A stretch of DNA of 33,850 bases from an uncultured Bdellovibrionales bacterium. GTDB taxonomy: Bacteria > Bdellovibrionota > Bdellovibrionia > Bdellovibrionales > Bdellovibrionaceae. The position numbers and the translations under genes are program-made. This document shows positions 33,810-33,850 of the stretch, in pieces. Location: positions 1 through 33,850 of the forward strand of contig CAIYID010000017.1 of assembly GCA_903926205.1 (NCBI GenBank), in the 5' to 3' direction. Numbering within the stretch: the stretch's first letter is position 1; each line of letters begins with the position of its first letter. The notes under the pieces were generated by a model that saw nothing but the letters and a program-made list of their open reading frames with translations, searched no databases and was not told where the DNA came from.

Positions 33810-33850
33810 ATGAAGAAAACCAATATTACGAACATAAGTCAATTGAGCCA
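33810..33850 (+). CDS. Start of an unidentified gene, probably a transposase (cut by the window edge)
   Basis: An ATG at 33810 with GAAAGGA upstream opens a frame (MKKTNITNISQLS) that runs off the window. Only 13 codons are visible, so the family cannot be named. Its position right after the inverted repeats that end FdtB suggests it belongs to a mobile element. Confidence 0.4.
   Translation, partial: MKKTNITNISQLS

Overview
This 33.85 kb window is a surface-polysaccharide (O-antigen or capsule type) biosynthesis locus from a Gram-negative bacterium with A+T-rich DNA. Evidence for this is an O-antigen ligase-family protein, a Wzy-like polymerase, nucleotide-sugar pathways typical of lipopolysaccharide, and many glycosyltransferases, sugar reductases and methyltransferases. 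The species cannot be fixed from the sequence; Bdellovibrionota or a similar environmental group is only a guess. No rRNA, tRNA or CRISPR array was seen.

Layout, left to right. (1) 1-505 holds no convincing gene, then an O-antigen ligase-family gene (506-1717). (2) A tight five-gene minus-strand operon (7149 down to 1773): a polyprenol-phosphate-type GT2, a GT-C-like membrane protein, an SDR, a GNAT acetyltransferase and a PIG-L deacetylase. (3) A very A+T-rich plus-strand operon (7534-11141): small unknown protein, GMC/FAD oxidoreductase, SDR, methyltransferase. (4) A scarred zone (11143-17033): a C-terminally shortened RfbJ-like reductase, a Wzy-like fragment cut by an IS6-family element, intact rfbA, a GT2 gene with an internal deletion, an FkbM-like methyltransferase fragment, an IS3 fragment and a beheaded, frameshifted wecB. 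(5) The best preserved part (17142-27728): gmd-colC-colD for GDP-L-colitose, a CgeB-like glycosyltransferase and a methyltransferase, rfbF-rfbG for CDP-4-keto-6-deoxyglucose, then on the other strand a thiamine-diphosphate enzyme and an SDR, then another GT2. (6) A second scarred zone (27739-33850): a short gene start, a chimeric IS21/ISL3 transposase, an SDR tail, an intact Wzy-like polymerase containing a 24-bp tandem repeat, a decayed IS256-type transposase, an FdtA-FdtB fusion that has lost its C-terminus, and the start of a probable further mobile element.

How the genes fit together (inference). Gmd, ColC and ColD form the GDP-mannose to GDP-colitose route; mannose-1-phosphate guanylyltransferase is not in the window. 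RfbF and RfbG make CDP-4-keto-6-deoxyglucose. The nearby ThDP enzyme and SDR resemble the YerE/YerF pair that builds the branched sugar yersiniose, but the usual 3-deoxygenation enzymes are missing, so the product may be a different branched CDP-sugar. RfbA plus the FdtA/FdtB fusion would serve dTDP-Fuc3N synthesis, but RfbB is absent and FdtB is truncated, so that branch is probably dead. The locus looks like several sugar cassettes assembled and partly erased by at least five mobile-element families.
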